The position numbers and the translations under genes were made by a program. Below, in pieces: positions 1 through 6,506 of a stretch of 9,395 bases of DNA. Positions within the stretch are counted from its first letter, which is position 1. Each line of letters opens with the position of its first letter. The notes below the pieces were generated by a model. The model was not told the origin of the DNA. It saw nothing but the letters and a program-made list of their open reading frames with translations, and did no database searches. This DNA is from an uncultured Oscillochloris sp. (GTDB lineage Bacteria > Chloroflexota > Chloroflexia > Chloroflexales > Chloroflexaceae). The DNA lies in NCBI GenBank assembly GCA_903877945.1, contig CAIRFY010000059.1, positions 1 to 9,395 on the forward strand, given 5' to 3'.

Positions 1-150
1 ATGCATATCATGCGAGGGTGCATGCATATCATGCGGGGGTGCATGCATATCATGCGGGGGTGCATGCATATCATGCGGACGTGCATGCATATCATGCGGG
101 GGTGCATGCATATCATGCGGCGGGGGTGCATGCATATCATGCGGAGGATA
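1..150. repeat. 21-bp tandem repeat array, seven copies, possibly cut by the window edge
   Basis: Seven head-to-tail copies of a unit beginning ATGCATATCATGCG start at 1, 22, 43, 64, 85, 106 and 130. All complete units are 21 bp except the sixth, which is 24 bp because of an extra CGG-type triplet. The units differ only around their GGGGG stretch, and the last runs into unique sequence after GCGGAGGATA. Each unit contains the near-palindrome GCATG-CATAT-CATGC and an ATGCAT palindrome. The period and the insertion are both multiples of three, so copy-number change would keep any overlapping reading frame open. The array starts at base 1 and probably continues upstream. It may be a coding minisatellite. 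Confidence 0.93.
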
Positions 151-257
151 GCGGTAACTTCACTGTGATGTACAACGGACAAGTGATTGCTATCGTTGGT
201 AATGTGAAATTCGGATGGGAGACTCTCCGCGATCACAAGCAAAAGATTGGTGGCTGA
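3..257 (+). CDS. 3' end of an unidentified ORF with HAYHAGV heptapeptide repeats (partial)
   Basis: This frame is open from the left edge to a TGA at 255-257. Its first half is the tandem array, read as about six copies of a His-Ala-Tyr-His-Ala-Gly-Val heptapeptide. The last ~37 residues (EDSGNFTVMYNGQVIAIVGN, then KFGWETLRDHKQKIGG) look like ordinary protein, with alternating hydrophobic residues suggesting a small beta-sheet followed by a helix. I do not recognise the family. The first in-window ATG is at 18, but the frame is open before it, so the gene probably starts upstream. A short protein starting at GTG 165 or ATG 168 is also possible; the GGAGG at 142-146 is too far away to serve these well. 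The stop lies 11 bases before the restriction gene, which suggests co-transcription. In frame 1 the same DNA reads as a Met/His/Ile/Cys repeat ending at a TGA at 166-168, which looks less protein-like. Confidence 0.4.
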   Translation, partial: AYHARVHAYHAGVHAYHAGVHAYHADVHAYHAGVHAYHAAGVHAYHAEDSGNFTVMYNGQVIAIVGNVKFGWETLRDHKQKIGG

Positions 258-268
258 GAAGAAGATCT

Positions 269-2872
269 ATGCCAAAGCCCAAGAAGATTTCCACCACCGC
301 CGCCGCCGTCCAGAAACCGCTGCTCGATCTGAGCGATGCGCTGCGCACGGCGATTGCCGTCCCTGCCATCCGCCAAGAAGTGAGGCAATGGCAAGCCGAC
401 GGCAACCTCGGCATCACGCCGACGACCAAGAAGTTGCTCGCTTGGTGGTTCAAAACCGACCACCGGACGCCGCAGGGTGCGACGTTTCGTTTTTACCCTG
501 CCCAGCGCGATGCAATTGAGACGCTGATTTATCTTTTCGAGGTGAAGCAGATCCGCCGCCGCAGCGACCTCTTGCTCACCTACGCCAAAGGGCAAAAAGT
601 TGCCTTGCCTCTGCGCGATGATTTTGCACGCTACGCGCTCAAAATGGCAACCGGCAGTGGCAAAACCAAAGTGATGGCCTTGGCGATGGCGTGGCACTAT
701 TTCAACGCGGTGCGTGGTGAGGGCGATGCGTATGCCACCACGTTCCTGCTGATCGCGCCCAACGTGATCGTACTGGAGCGGCTGGCGACAGATTTTGCCG
801 GTGGGCGCATCTTCCGCACCGACCCGATCATCCCGCCGTCATTTAAGATTGATTGGGAGTTTGATGTCTACGTGCGCGGCGACGCGGAGAAAACCACCAG
901 CCAGGGTGCGCTCTACCTGACCAATATTCAGCAGCTTTACGGCCAGGTGGGCGCACCAGAGCAGCCAAACCCGGTTGAGAGCATGCTCGGCCCGCCGCCG
1001 CCGGCCACACTCCAGATGCCCGAGAGCTTCCTTGACCGCATCGTGCGTCGAGGGAATTGCGTAGTGCTGAACGACGAAGCTCATCACACCAACGATAACG
1101 CGGTGGGCTGGAACGAGGTAATCGCCACCCTGCACGCTCGCCTCGGCACCAACGGTCTTACTGCCCAGCTTGATTTTTCGGCCACTCCCCGGCAGAGTGA
1201 CGGCTCGCTGTTCACCTGGACGATCTACGACTACCCGCTGAAACAGGCGATCCTCGACCGCGTGGTAAAGCGCCCGCTGCGCGGCGTGGCCCAAGGCATC
1301 ACCGAGGTACCCAGCGATACGGCGTCGGTGCGGTTTGAGGCGTATCTGGTGGCCGCTGTCGAACGGTGGAAGGAGTACCAGACCAGCCTGGAGAAACTGG
1401 CGAAGAAGCCGATCCTTTTCCTGATGCTCTACGACACCCACAGCGCCGACGACGTGGCGACATGGCTGCGGGCGAAGTTCCCCGCCGACTTCGCGGGCGA
1501 CAAATTGCTCGTCATCCACACGGACAAGGGCGGCGAGATCAGCAAGAAGGATCTCGATGCCGCCCGCCAGGTTGCCCGCGAAGTGGATGCGGAGTCCAGC
1601 CCAGTCAATTGTATCGTCTCGGTACTGATGCTGCGCGAAGGGTGGGATGTGAACAACGTCACGGTTGTGGCGGGCCTGCGGCCCTTCACCGCCAAAGCCA
1701 ACATCCTCCCCGAACAGGCGGTTGGTCGCGGCCTGCGCCTGATGTTTCGCACCGTCACGGGCTACAACGAGCATGTGGACATCATCGGCAACGACGCCTT
1801 TATGCAGGTTGTGACCGATCTGGAGAAAGAAGAAGGCATCAAACTTGACACCTTCGAGTACGGCAAGAAGAAAACAGCCCTGGTCATTCCCACCATCGAA
1901 GTGATCATGGAGCGTGTCGCCACCTACGACCTGACGATCCCGCTGCTCACGCCACGAGTTGAGCGCAAGAAAACCGCACGGCAGATCATTGAGGGGCTGA
2001 ATCTCACTAAGCTCACACTCAGCACACCGCGCAAACTAGACGACAAAGAGCCGCCCAAAACCTTCACCTACGAGGGGCGCGATGTCATCACCGACGATGT
2101 GGTGGTGCAGCGCACCTACACGATGCCCCAGGCAAAAACCGCCAGCGAAATCGTCGCATTCTACGCCCAGCGTATCGCACAGAGTCTCAAGCTTCCGGCG
2201 CAGTTCTCTGCCCTTGCGCCGAAGATTGACTACTTCCTGCGCGAGAAGGCATACGGCAAAAGCGTCATCCTCGACAGCCCGACGATCCTCCACGATCTGA
2301 ACAAGGTGGTCGTGCTGATCCTGGTCGAGCGCGTATTCCTCAGCCTGCTGCGCCCGCTGCTCACCGAAGAGAAGACGCCAGTGATGAGCGGCACCGGGAT
2401 GCGCGTCTCGGCCACCCCACCCTTCCCCTGGTCAGGCAAGGTGGCCGACTGCACACGCACCCTGTTTAGCCTCACGCCGGTAGGAAACGACTTTGAGCAG
2501 GCATTCGCCACCTTCCTTGACGGCGCACCGGAAATCGCGGCCTTTGCGAACGTCGGCAATCTCCGACCGAACCTGAGCATCGAGTACCTGGATGGCGAGG
2601 CCAACCTGCGCCAGTACGAACCCGATTTTGTGGCCCGCACCACCACCGGCGCACATTGGCTGATCGAAACGAAGGGCCGCGAGGATGCGGATGTGGCCCG
2701 CAAGGACGCCCGCGCAACGCAGTGGTGTGTGGACGTGAGTACGCTGACGGGGGTGACGTGGCGCTACCTCAAAGTACCCGACAAGGTATTCGCGCAGATC
2801 ACACCCACCGCCTTTGATGACCTCGTAAGTGCGCTCCAGGCAGGCGGGTCGCTGTTTGTCGTGGAAGACTAG
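269..2872 (+). CDS. Type III restriction-type DEAD/DEAH helicase-endonuclease (Res-like)
   Basis: An 867-residue protein that combines an SF2 ATPase/translocase with a nuclease, as type III restriction Res subunits do to cut DNA after ATP-driven communication between sites. Visible motifs: Walker A ATGSGKT at residues 127-133; Walker B/DEAH-type DEAHH at 269-273; motif III SATP at 304-307; motif V-like REGWD at 456-460; motif VI QAVGRGLR at 483-490; and a PD-(D/E)xK-type nuclease site with P785-D786 and E800-T-K802 near the C terminus. All key residues are present, so the enzyme looks intact. The frame is open back to an ATG at 215, but that start would lie inside the upstream ORF. The ATG at 269, 11 bases after that ORF's stop and just behind a purine-rich GAGAAGAAG stretch, is the better start. 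No methyltransferase (Mod) gene is visible; one may lie upstream, or the protein may be a stand-alone Res-like defence enzyme. Confidence 0.93.
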   Translation: MPKPKKISTTAAAVQKPLLDLSDALRTAIAVPAIRQEVRQWQADGNLGITPTTKKLLAWWFKTDHRTPQGATFRFYPAQRDAIETLIYLFEVKQIRRRSDLLLTYAKGQKVALPLRDDFARYALKMATGSGKTKVMALAMAWHYFNAVRGEGDAYATTFLLIAPNVIVLERLATDFAGGRIFRTDPIIPPSFKIDWEFDVYVRGDAEKTTSQGALYLTNIQQLYGQVGAPEQPNPVESMLGPPPPATLQMPESFLDRIVRRGNCVVLNDEAHHTNDNAVGWNEVIATLHARLGTNGLTAQLDFSATPRQSDGSLFTWTIYDYPLKQAILDRVVKRPLRGVAQGITEVPSDTASVRFEAYLVAAVERWKEYQTSLEKLAKKPILFLMLYDTHSADDVATWLRAKFPADFAGDKLLVIHTDKGGEISKKDLDAARQVAREVDAESSPVNCIVSVLMLREGWDVNNVTVVAGLRPFTAKANILPEQAVGRGLRLMFRTVTGYNEHVDIIGNDAFMQVVTDLEKEEGIKLDTFEYGKKKTALVIPTIEVIMERVATYDLTIPLLTPRVERKKTARQIIEGLNLTKLTLSTPRKLDDKEPPKTFTYEGRDVITDDVVVQRTYTMPQAKTASEIVAFYAQRIAQSLKLPAQFSALAPKIDYFLREKAYGKSVILDSPTILHDLNKVVVLILVERVFLSLLRPLLTEEKTPVMSGTGMRVSATPPFPWSGKVADCTRTLFSLTPVGNDFEQAFATFLDGAPEIAAFANVGNLRPNLSIEYLDGEANLRQYEPDFVARTTTGAHWLIETKGREDADVARKDARATQWCVDVSTLTGVTWRYLKVPDKVFAQITPTAFDDLVSALQAGGSLFVVED

Positions 2873-2896
2873 CGATGCCAGCAAGGGGTTGCCGCG

Positions 2897-3124
2897 ATGA
2901 TCGAGATCTTCACGCAGATCGCGCTCTTGGTGCTGTTCCCCGCGCAGATCGCCTGGGGACTCATCGCAACCGGGTCGGGTTCAGCCTCTTTCTCGGCGTA
3001 GGCATGATCAATCAGCGTCTACGGCGGGCTGATCACCGCGATCTTCTGTGGGGCGCACTGGCTCGTAGCGGGACGCCCTGCACCAAAGCGGCGACGACAG
3101 TGGCGATCATCGCAGTTCGGTTGA
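2897..3124 (+). pseudogene. Decayed small hydrophobic membrane-protein gene
   Basis: From ATG 2897, preceded by AAGGGG at 2883-2888 (8-base spacing), the frame reads MIEIFTQIALLVLFPAQIAW followed by GLIATGSG, a convincing membrane helix. It then meets a TAG at 2999-3001 and a TGA at 3005-3007. After these the same frame continues SVYGGLITAIFCGAHWLVAG, a second helix, then a basic tail PAPKRRRQW, and stops at 3122-3124. Between about 2975 and 3010 the neighbouring frame (codons one base earlier) reads GFSLFLGVGMI, which fits as the missing hydrophobic link. Two opposite single-base shifts would therefore restore one continuous protein of about 75 residues with two or three TM segments. I do not recognise the family. 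Alternatives are a real 34-residue membrane peptide (2897-3001) or a chance reading. It starts 24 bases after the restriction gene. Confidence 0.5.
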
Positions 3125-3234
3125 TCGCTGCCTTTTGCTGATCCAGGGAGATATGCAGAATCGCAAGCTGGCGATCCGGGATGAGGCACTGCACGGCGCA
3201 CTGGCACGGATCGCCTTGAAGGTATTTGCGGCAT

Positions 3235-3253
3235 CAACAGACAAACTCTGTTG
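3235..3253. repeat. Short perfect inverted repeat 3' of the HprK-like gene
   Basis: CAACAGA at 3235-3241 and TCTGTTG at 3247-3253 form a 7-bp perfect stem around a CAAAC loop, 62 bases beyond the stop of the minus-strand HprK-like gene. No T-run follows on either strand, so it is a poor intrinsic terminator. Apart from this hairpin I see nothing recognisable in 3125-3314: no supported gene, tRNA or conserved motif. Confidence 0.35.
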
Positions 3254-3314
3254 TGTGCAAGGCATTGGGAAGGGGCTGGCGCAAACTATACCATGCGGTG
3301 CTTCACGCGCAGCA

Positions 3315-4073
3315 TCACAAATTTACGACATGTTCAACCAGCGCCGCAGCCATGTCCACATCATCGCCGACATGCAGCCGGTAGGTCGCCCGCACCGCCG
3401 TCGCCGCGCCCACGCTATGCGCAGGATCGTCCGGCAGCGCCACGATCTGGCTGGCCCGTCCCGCGCCCTGCTCCACCAGACAGCGCACCGCCGACCCCGC
3501 GCAGTTCAGCAGGTCGCCGCCGACCCCGTCGCCCCAGATCCGCAGCCCACCCGCGCCGTCGCTTGCATGAACCACGGCATTAGCCAACAGTCGCAGACCG
3601 CGCCCCTCACAGGCCCGCACGAGATCCGCCAGATCCGCGCCGACGAGCAGCACCGCCCGCCCAGCGCGCTCCATTGCCGCCGCCCGGATCGCCGTCCGGC
3701 CACGTCCGCGTGCCAGCAGCATACCCAGATCCCAGATCGCCGTGAGCGCGTCACTGAGCGGATCGGCTGGCACAAAGGCCAAGCCATAGCCGCGATCCGT
3801 CTGCGCCAGCAGCAAACGAGGAGCATCCCCGGCCAGCGCCAGTGGCCCGTGGCGGTACAGGCGCATCCCGCCGAGCGGCTCGCCCGCGTCGCCCATCACC
3901 ACGTCTATCTGGAGCGGCGGGACACCCTCGATCAGATCGGTCGATAAGCTCGCCCAGTTGCCCAGAGGCCGCTCCCGTTCCAGCACGGTAACAAGTGCCT
4001 GACTGTTAGTGTGCAGGGTCAGGGGCAAACCGAGCAGCGGCAGCCACAGCCTATGCGCCAGGTCACTACTCAT
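3315..4073 (-). CDS. HPr-kinase-like protein with a lost P-loop, function unknown
   Basis: A 252-residue soluble protein. Residues 128-180 follow the pattern of the C-terminal HPr kinase/phosphorylase-like fold (strand, P-loop, helix, strand): AIRAAAMERAGRAVLLVGAD, then a helix LADLVRACEGRG, then LRLLANAVVHA and LRIWGDG. In active members the strand after GRAVLL is followed by a GxxGxGK(S/T) loop. Here the text is VGADLADLV, without the lysine or Ser/Thr, so ATP binding by the usual site is unlikely. The N-terminal half (WLPLLGLPLTLHT, residues 10-22; IDVVM, 56-60; DRGYGLAFV, 93-101) looks like the beta-rich domain often seen before such folds, but I cannot name it. The ATG at 4073 lies inside the end of the upstream hydrolase gene with an 8-base overlap (ATGAGTAG), which signals translational coupling. 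A TTG at 4076 is an alternative start. The fold assignment is inference from pattern, not from a search. Confidence 0.72.
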   Translation of the reverse strand: MSSDLAHRLWLPLLGLPLTLHTNSQALVTVLERERPLGNWASLSTDLIEGVPPLQIDVVMGDAGEPLGGMRLYRHGPLALAGDAPRLLLAQTDRGYGLAFVPADPLSDALTAIWDLGMLLARGRGRTAIRAAAMERAGRAVLLVGADLADLVRACEGRGLRLLANAVVHASDGAGGLRIWGDGVGGDLLNCAGSAVRCLVEQGAGRASQIVALPDDPAHSVGAATAVRATYRLHVGDDVDMAAALVEHVVNL

Positions 4074-4950
4074 CAACTAGATCCTTCTGGCCCCACCCCA
4101 GCCGCGTTGGGTCGCCGACCCCACCCAACTCAAGGAACACACTCTCCACATTTAGCCGATGCGCCCCGTGGTTTTCGGCGTCGTTCTTGAGTCGAATATC
4201 GGCACAGGCGACCCGAGCCGTCTCCACACCGCCTGCCAATGCAACCACTCGCGCCACCCCGGCGCGTAGAGCGGCCAAGTACGCTCTGTCCTCCGCAATC
4301 CGAGCGGCAATCTCGGTTGGGGAGCCAGCCGGGCTACCGTGGCCCGGCACCGCCACGCTGGCCGGTATCCCGGCCAGACGCTCAATCGTGCGCTCGTACT
4401 CGGCCAGACTCTCGCTCACAAAAGGAATCTCCCGGTCGCTCAGCGTATCAGCCGCCCACAGCCAGCCCTCATCGGGGTCGAAGATCGCCAACTGGTCGTT
4501 GGCGTGGCCGGGGATGTGCCGCACCTGGAGCCGCGCCCCGCCGATTTCTAGCGTGTCCACATCGCCAATCACCTGGTCTGGCGGCGGGACAACAAACGGC
4601 GTCGTGCGCGAGCATTCATGCTGGCTCTCCCAACGTCGTACCTGACGTATGATCTCGTCGTGGTCACGCGCAGTTGTCTCGGCATAGCGGGCGTGCGCCA
4701 CCAAGGGCACCCGTGGCAGCCGCTCCGGCCCCAGAATGTGATCCCAATGGCTATGGGTCAGCACGATCATCGCCACCGTTGCGCCCTGCGCGGCCACAAA
4801 CGCGGTGATCGCGTCCGTCTCATCCGGGTGCGGCCCCGGGTCGATCAGCAGAGCCTGACCATCGCGCAGGAACACCCCGGCGTTGTAGGCCATTGAACGG
4901 CTCGGAAAGGCCCATAGACCCGCCGTGAGTTGCGTGGGACGAGAAGACAT
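4066..4950 (-). CDS. MBL-fold metallo-hydrolase (glyoxalase II / LACTB2-like)
   Basis: A 294-residue metallo-beta-lactamase-fold hydrolase, probably cytoplasmic because no signal peptide is visible. Metal ligands are complete: THSHWDH gives H66, H68, D70 and H71; IPGHA gives H149; AADTL gives D168; VPGHG gives H204. This is the dinuclear-metal set of the glyoxalase II/LACTB2/RNase Z superfamily. The segment LIDPGPHPDE (residues 35-44) and the C-terminal HRLNVESVFLELGG (264-277) suit the LACTB2-type branch, but the substrate cannot be read from sequence. The ATG at 4950 is preferred because GAGG stands six bases before it. An ATG at 4962 and a GTG at 4989 are in frame with weaker ribosome sites. 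It is the first gene of a minus-strand operon, 73 bases or so from the inferred transcript start, and overlaps the HprK-like gene by 8 bases. Confidence 0.9.
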   Translation of the reverse strand: MSSRPTQLTAGLWAFPSRSMAYNAGVFLRDGQALLIDPGPHPDETDAITAFVAAQGATVAMIVLTHSHWDHILGPERLPRVPLVAHARYAETTARDHDEIIRQVRRWESQHECSRTTPFVVPPPDQVIGDVDTLEIGGARLQVRHIPGHANDQLAIFDPDEGWLWAADTLSDREIPFVSESLAEYERTIERLAGIPASVAVPGHGSPAGSPTEIAARIAEDRAYLAALRAGVARVVALAGGVETARVACADIRLKNDAENHGAHRLNVESVFLELGGVGDPTRLGWGQKDLVDE

Positions 4951-4956
4951 TGCGAA

Positions 4957-4960
4957 CCTC
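4957..4960 (-). promoter_or_regulatory. Ribosome binding site deciding the MBL hydrolase start
   Basis: GAGG (4960-4957) lies six bases before the ATG at 4950, supporting this start over the upstream in-frame ATG 4962 and GTG 4989. Confidence 0.55.
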
Positions 4961-5029
4961 ATCGTACTCAGAGTGCTGTCAAACCACACACGAACAGAGG
5001 TAGCCGGAGGAGGAGCGAAGTTGGGGAGA

Positions 5030-5058
5030 ATTATAGCGATCCGTCTTGGGTTTGTCTA
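5030..5058 (-). promoter_or_regulatory. Sigma-70-type promoter of the MBL/HprK-like operon
   Basis: Read on the minus strand, TAGACA (5058-5053, five of six matches to TTGACA) is followed after exactly 17 bases by a perfect TATAAT (5035-5030). Transcription would start near 5023, leaving a leader of about 70 bases before the ATG at 4950. The nearest mobile-element flank begins 8 bases upstream of the -35 box. Confidence 0.75.
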
Positions 5059-5066
5059 TTCAGGGT

Positions 5067-5076
5067 AGACATTATT
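5067..5076. repeat. Target-site duplication, left copy
   Basis: AGACATTATT lies directly before the MITE-like element and is repeated exactly at 5191-5200 directly after it. A 9-bp reading (GACATTATT) fits equally well. Confidence 0.8.
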
Positions 5077-5190
5077 CAGGGCTGATGCAAAGTCGTGTGA
5101 TCGCCGCTCCGCCCTCACCCCCCAGCCCCTCTCCCCGTGAGGGAGAGGGGCTGGGGATGAGGGCCGGAGGGTGACTTTGCAACAGCTCTG
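5077..5190. mobile_element. Intact 114-bp MITE-like element with terminal inverted repeats
   Basis: The element begins CAGGGCTGATGCAAAGTC and ends GACTTTGCAACAGCTCTG. The reverse complement of the end matches the start at 16 of 18 positions. The interior is a long hairpin: GCCCTCACCCCCCAGCCCC plus TCTCCC on one side and its near-complement GGGAGAGGGGCTGGGGATGA plus GGGC on the other, with a GTGA-type loop at about 5137-5140. It has no coding capacity, so it would need a transposase in trans. The inner TTGCAAAG of the ends recalls IS6-family termini, but the 9-10-bp duplication is longer than the 8 bp typical of that family, so I leave the family open. It sits between two divergent promoters. 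By its loop sequence it is inverted relative to the relatives at 8077 and 9308. Confidence 0.85.
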
Positions 5191-5200
5191 AGACATTATT
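5191..5200. repeat. Target-site duplication, right copy
   Basis: AGACATTATT, identical to 5067-5076, immediately follows the right terminal repeat of the MITE-like element. Confidence 0.8.
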
Positions 5201-5202
5201 GA

Positions 5203-5211
5203 TGGTATACT
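5203..5211 (+). promoter_or_regulatory. Extended -10 promoter element for the GGDEF gene
   Basis: TGGTATACT combines a TGn extension with TATACT (five of six matches to TATAAT). No good -35 lies at 16-18 bases. The TTGCAA at 5177-5182 belongs to the end of the MITE-like element and is 23 bases away, too far for normal spacing. Transcription would give a leader of about 130 bases. The first three bases past the duplication (5201 onwards) are original host sequence, so the insertion changed what lies upstream of this -10. Confidence 0.45.
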
Positions 5212-5313
5212 AAGGCAAACCTACCGTGATCGGCATATCTGATGGTGACGCGATGGAACGGCGAATCGCATCATGACCGCGCCCCAACTCTAATCGCTGG
5301 TTTCCTAACCTGA

Positions 5314-5330
5314 TCTCGGATTATCCGAGA
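5314..5330. promoter_or_regulatory. Perfect palindrome before the GGDEF start, possible operator or leader hairpin
   Basis: TCTCGGAT at 5314-5321, one central T, and ATCCGAGA at 5323-5330 form a perfect 8-bp-arm inverted repeat ending 17 bases before the ATG at 5348. As DNA it could bind a dimeric regulator. As RNA the stem would sit just above the ribosome-binding region. No T-run follows, so it is not an intrinsic terminator. Confidence 0.4.
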
Positions 5331-5347
5331 CAGCCTGGGCAAGCACC

Positions 5348-6487
5348 ATGAATCTAAGAAGCCGGTTGATGTCGGGATTCGATTATCTTATCAGCCCACA
5401 GATAGAAAATCAGCAATCGGAGCATCGTCAAGCACGACTATTAGCATGGATGCTCTTGTTTATAATTCTCTTTTCTCTCGTCATCCTTGTTGTGATACTG
5501 GTTTTCAATCCTCAACACAACCCACAAATCCATCAATACGCCATACTCATCAGCGGTTTGGCGACGTTCTTCGCCCTTGCATATATGTTAAACCGTGCTG
5601 GATCCTACACTATCGCAGCGACGTTGCTTGTTGCCAGCGCTATCGTTCCACCATGGGCGTCGTTGTCATTTGACCCGTCTATTCTTCAGGGAGATTTCGT
5701 CCCTCTGACGTATATAACCCTCTCCGTATTGTTATCGAGCATCCTGTTACCGACATACCTCACCATTGTATTGGCTGTATTTCAGATGGCGGGGTTAATA
5801 CTTGTAGTCCTCCTCAATTCTGCGTTCTCCTCGTTCAACTGGTTTAGTTTTCTGGCCTTTGTTTTCTTACTGTCAGGGTTAAGTATCCTTGCCAATAGTA
5901 TTATCCAGCGCAATATCAAGCAAATAAATGCGCAAGCACACCAATTGGTGCTGAATGAAGTACACCTGCACGAATTATCTATCCGTGACCACTTAACCAG
6001 TCTCTTTAACTCTCGTTATCTTGAAGAAATGTTGGACGTTGAAATACAGCGGGCGGCACGCAGACAGTATTCGCTTGGCATTATTGTGCTGGATGTCGAT
6101 CATTTTAAACGTATCAATGATACGCTGGGACATACTGCGGGTGATGCCGTATTGCGTGAGTTAGGCACATTCCTCGCGAGAAACATCCGACAATCTGATA
6201 ATGCCTACCGCTATGGTGGGGATGAGTTCGTTGTCCTTTTGCCTGACACCTCACGGGATACCACAGAGGAACGAGCCGAGCAGATACGGAATGGAGTGAG
6301 AAACCTTCAGTTCCCCATGTCTATCACCACGTCATTAGGCGTGGCGACGTTCCCCCACGATGGTGCTACGGGCGAAGCCATCTTCAAATCTGCCGATAGC
6401 GCCCTCTATCAAGCAAAGCACGAGGGGCGCGATCATGTGGTGGTGGCAAACTCGTTTGTCCATAGCCTACCTGTAGTTGACGTGTAG
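5348..6487 (+). CDS. Membrane-bound GGDEF diguanylate cyclase
   Basis: A 379-residue enzyme expected to make cyclic di-GMP from two GTP at the inner face of the membrane. Residues ~31-53, 64-82, 86-104, 118-140, 141-160 and 165-183 are hydrophobic and give about six TM helices as an unidentified sensor region. A short linker helix (~185-210) leads to the GGDEF domain. Visible there: DHLTSLFNSRYLEE (214-227), LDVDHFKRINDTLGH (248-262) with metal-binding D249, the intact YGGDEF signature (GGDEF at 290-294), and the product-inhibition I-site R281-Q-S-D284 exactly five residues before GGDEF. All catalytic residues are present, and no EAL or HD-GYP domain follows. The ATG at 5348 is used; its ribosome site is weak. 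By eye the gene is much more AT-rich than its neighbours, suggesting a different origin. It converges with the MFS gene, with stops 19 bases apart and no terminator between them. Confidence 0.93.
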   Translation: MNLRSRLMSGFDYLISPQIENQQSEHRQARLLAWMLLFIILFSLVILVVILVFNPQHNPQIHQYAILISGLATFFALAYMLNRAGSYTIAATLLVASAIVPPWASLSFDPSILQGDFVPLTYITLSVLLSSILLPTYLTIVLAVFQMAGLILVVLLNSAFSSFNWFSFLAFVFLLSGLSILANSIIQRNIKQINAQAHQLVLNEVHLHELSIRDHLTSLFNSRYLEEMLDVEIQRAARRQYSLGIIVLDVDHFKRINDTLGHTAGDAVLRELGTFLARNIRQSDNAYRYGGDEFVVLLPDTSRDTTEERAEQIRNGVRNLQFPMSITTSLGVATFPHDGATGEAIFKSADSALYQAKHEGRDHVVVANSFVHSLPVVDV

Positions 6488-6506
6488 AAAATGGCATACC
6501 CTACCC

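Noticed and set aside
1..150. CRISPR array
   Set aside because: The 21-bp units are directly contiguous with no unique spacers, so this is a tandem repeat.
215..268. Upstream ATG start for the restriction gene
   Set aside because: It would overlap the end of the preceding ORF and adds an 18-residue basic/Trp stretch without conserved character; the ATG at 269 fits the gene spacing better.
839..1774. Minus-strand 311-residue ORF
   Set aside because: It is antisense to the restriction helicase, whose frame carries all catalytic motifs; nothing in the antisense protein is family-like.
3235..3253. Intrinsic terminator for the HprK-like gene
   Set aside because: The stem is only 7 bp with moderate GC and no T-run follows; kept only as an inverted repeat.
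3135..3947. Plus-strand 270-residue ORF
   Set aside because: It lies opposite the HprK-like gene, is rich in Arg, His, Pro and Gln, and has no recognisable motif; it is a GC-driven shadow.
4951..4989. Longer GTG-started N terminus of the MBL hydrolase
   Set aside because: Ribosome sites before GTG 4989 and ATG 4962 are weak, and the extra residues do not resemble the family's N terminus; the ATG at 4950 has GAGG six bases before it.
5137..5190. Promoter -35 (TTGCAA, 5177-5182) supplied by the MITE to the GGDEF gene
   Set aside because: Spacing to the TATACT is 23 bases, outside the workable range; the extended -10 alone is reported.
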